This document shows, one piece after another, positions 62,546 to 64,000 of a DNA stretch of 64,000 nucleotides. The stretch comes from Methylococcus sp. Mc7 (GTDB lineage: Bacteria; Pseudomonadota; Gammaproteobacteria; Methylococcales; Methylococcaceae). The notes beneath the pieces are model-generated. The model was not told where the DNA came from, made no database searches, and saw nothing but the letters and a program-made list of their open reading frames with translations. Both the position numbers and the translations under genes were made by a program. Each line of letters starts with the position of its first letter. Position 1 is the first letter of the stretch. The stretch lies in contig NZ_CP079095.1 of assembly GCF_019285515.1 (NCBI RefSeq), forward strand, positions 3,938,501-4,002,500. The letters are read 5' to 3'.

Positions 62546-64000
62546 GTAAGCGTTCGGCGGTGCCCGGTCTTGTGGTCTCAGTGGCGAACGGTTAGGTGGC
62601 GGCTCGTTACGCCCCGGGCAGCTTGCAATTGTGAGGTAGCAGGCTGTCGATGTCCTTCTGCTTGGTGGAAGGCAGGCGGGTGAGGACATCCTTCAGATAG
62701 GCCTCCGGATTGATGCCCAGCTCCTTGCAGGTCTGGATCAGGCTGAACACCGTGGCGGCGACCTGGCCGCCCTTGGGCGAGCCGAGAAACAGCCAATTCT
62801 TGCGGCCGATGGTGAGGGGGCGGATGGCCCGTTCGCTCCGGTTGTTGTCGATTTCCAGGCGGCCGTCTTCGGTGTAGCGCTCCAGCGCCGGCCAGTTCTT
62901 GAGGGCATAGCCGATGGCTTGGGCCGTGGGCGTCTTGGGCGCTAACTGGCGCAGCCGGTCTTCGAGCCAGGCCTTGAACTCGGCCAGGATCGGCCGCGCC
63001 TGTTGCTGCCGCAGCTTGCGGATGCCTTCGGCGTCGAGTTGCTGTTCCTTGGCTTCCCGTTCGATGGCATAGAGCCGGCCGATGAATTCCAAGGCCTCGT
63101 GGGCGCTGATGCGCTTGCCAGCCTCCGCTTGGCGGGCGATGTCGAAGAACTTGCGGCGCGCATGCGCCCAGCAGGCCACTTCCAGGACCTTGCCTGCGGC
63201 GAAGATCTGGTCGTAACCGGCATAGGCGTCCGCCTGCAGGTAGCCGCGGTAGCCTTCCAGTTTGGCCTTGGGATGTTTGCCCGCCCGGGTTTCGGTGTGA
63301 TCGTAGACGACGATCGGCGGGGAGTGGCCGGCGTAGACCCAAAACCGCGTCTCCCGCGTCTTGCCGCGGTCCTGCACGGCCACAGTGGTGTCGTCCGAGA
63401 AGATCACCGGCTGCTGCTTGAGCAACGCCAGCATCCGCTCAGCCAAGGGTTTCAGTTGCCAGCCGCTCTGGATGACCCAGTCGCACAACGTGGTGCGGGC
63501 AATGGGCACACCCTGGTGGGCAAAAATTTGCTCGATGCGGTAGAGGGGCAGGTGATAGCCGTATTTGGCCATCAGCAGATGCGCCAGAAGACCCGGCAGC
63601 GGGATGCCCCCTTCGATAATCTCAGGCTTCGCCGGCACCGTGGTCAGCTGCCCCTGGCACTTGGAACAGGCGCATTTTTCCCGGCGGGTCTCGACCACCT
63701 TGAGGGTGGCCGGTAGGTAGTCCAGCCGCTCGGAACTTTCGTAGCCGATCACCGGCCGCTCTTCGCCGCATTCAGGACACCGGCGATCTTCCGCCGACAG
63801 CGGCAACACCACGATCTCGCGCGGCAGATGCTCCGGCAGCGCGGTGCGTTTGGGCGGATTCTTGACCGGCGATTGCACCACCGTCTTGAACTCCACCGGA
63901 CTGGCGACGGGGGCGTCCTCGGGCACTTCCGCCGACAGCGGCAGTTGTTCACTGTCGGGGAGCGTTTTGAGCTTCTCGGAGCGAGCGCCGAACAGCAGCT
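62546..64000. mobile_element. IS66-family insertion sequence (right part outside window)
   Basis: The left boundary is set by GTAAGCGTTCGGCGG at 62546, which has the GTAA start typical of IS66 ends, 61 bases beyond the transposase stop. The other end and any tnpA/tnpB genes lie past the window. Confidence 0.6.
62607..64000 (-). CDS. tnpC: IS66-family transposase TnpC (5' end outside window)
   Basis: At least 464 residues visible; the frame stays open to base 64000, where LFGARSEKL is the usual TnpC N-terminal segment. Then come the zinc-finger-like CPECGEERPVIGYESSE and CACSKCQG, the DDE residues in FSDDTTVAVQDRG, LQADAYAGYDQ and DNNRSERAIRPL, and the C-terminal NPEAYLKDVLTRLP. The sequence looks undamaged. 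It differs in subgroup from the frameshifted IS66-type transposase at 50599-52182. It closes the accessory region on the right. Confidence 0.92.
   Translation of the reverse strand, partial: LLFGARSEKLKTLPDSEQLPLSAEVPEDAPVASPVEFKTVVQSPVKNPPKRTALPEHLPREIVVLPLSAEDRRCPECGEERPVIGYESSERLDYLPATLKVVETRREKCACSKCQGQLTTVPAKPEIIEGGIPLPGLLAHLLMAKYGYHLPLYRIEQIFAHQGVPIARTTLCDWVIQSGWQLKPLAERMLALLKQQPVIFSDDTTVAVQDRGKTRETRFWVYAGHSPPIVVYDHTETRAGKHPKAKLEGYRGYLQADAYAGYDQIFAAGKVLEVACWAHARRKFFDIARQAEAGKRISAHEALEFIGRLYAIEREAKEQQLDAEGIRKLRQQQARPILAEFKAWLEDRLRQLAPKTPTAQAIGYALKNWPALERYTEDGRLEIDNNRSERAIRPLTIGRKNWLFLGSPKGGQVAATVFSLIQTCKELGINPEAYLKDVLTRLPSTKQKDIDSLLPHNCKLPGA

Noticed and set aside
1..64000. CRISPR arrays, tRNA or rRNA genes
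   Set aside because: No regularly spaced repeats, T-loop/anticodon patterns or rRNA-like stretches were seen on either strand.

Overview
The window looks like chromosome of a high-GC aerobic methanotroph of the Methylococcus group (Gammaproteobacteria). The strongest pointer is the minus-strand operon at 7584-14082. It matches the bacterial sterol transport and C-4 demethylation genes described from Methylococcus capsulatus: an RND exporter (bstA), a periplasmic binding protein (bstB), a TPR-like lipoprotein (bstC), a Rieske oxygenase (sdmA) and an NAD(P)-dependent reductase (sdmB). Gene style (tight 4-bp ATGA overlaps, GTG/TTG starts, strong G+C bias) is uniform over the first 50 kb. No tRNA, rRNA or CRISPR array was seen.

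Layout. 1-6 kb: gnd-zwf (oxidative pentose phosphate pathway), a dynamin-like GTPase and a secreted phospholipase C-type phosphoesterase. 6-14 kb: an L,D-transpeptidase and the bst-sdm sterol operon. 14-18 kb: a RES/Xre toxin-antitoxin pair, an AAA ATPase with a nuclease-like C-terminus, a protein phosphatase remnant and a sterol-desaturase-family enzyme. 18-29 kb: housekeeping genes (RhlE helicase, small RRM protein, DUF47 protein, a three-domain acyl-ACP synthetase/ACP/acyltransferase fusion, PiT phosphate transporter, P-type cation ATPase). 29-37 kb: a type I restriction-modification operon hsdM-hsdS-(broken DUF1016 gene)-hsdR. 37-41 kb: a second L,D-transpeptidase, glutathione S-transferase, cupin and spondin-domain protein. 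41-46 kb: a four-gene operon of response regulator, outer-membrane barrel, cupredoxin and sensor kinase that may respond to copper or another periplasmic signal. 46-50.5 kb: two AraC regulators, a DUF3047 protein and a KamA-family radical SAM enzyme.

50.5-64 kb is accessory DNA. It holds a frameshifted IS66-type transposase bracketed by 35-bp direct repeats, an intact IS1380 element with a 5-bp target duplication (CATTA), an IS481 remnant, and then a visibly AT-richer block (about 54.65-61.75 kb) of seven co-directional genes. These are an asparagine synthase-type amidotransferase, an acyl carrier protein, an AMP-ligase, an NadE-like ATP pyrophosphatase, an exported SGNH-like protein and two hexapeptide acyltransferases. 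A GC-rich membrane gene and an IS66 element running off the window follow. The seven-gene block looks horizontally acquired. By inference it makes or decorates an amidated/acylated surface glycan or small molecule; I do not recognise it as a described pathway and it is the best candidate here for something new.
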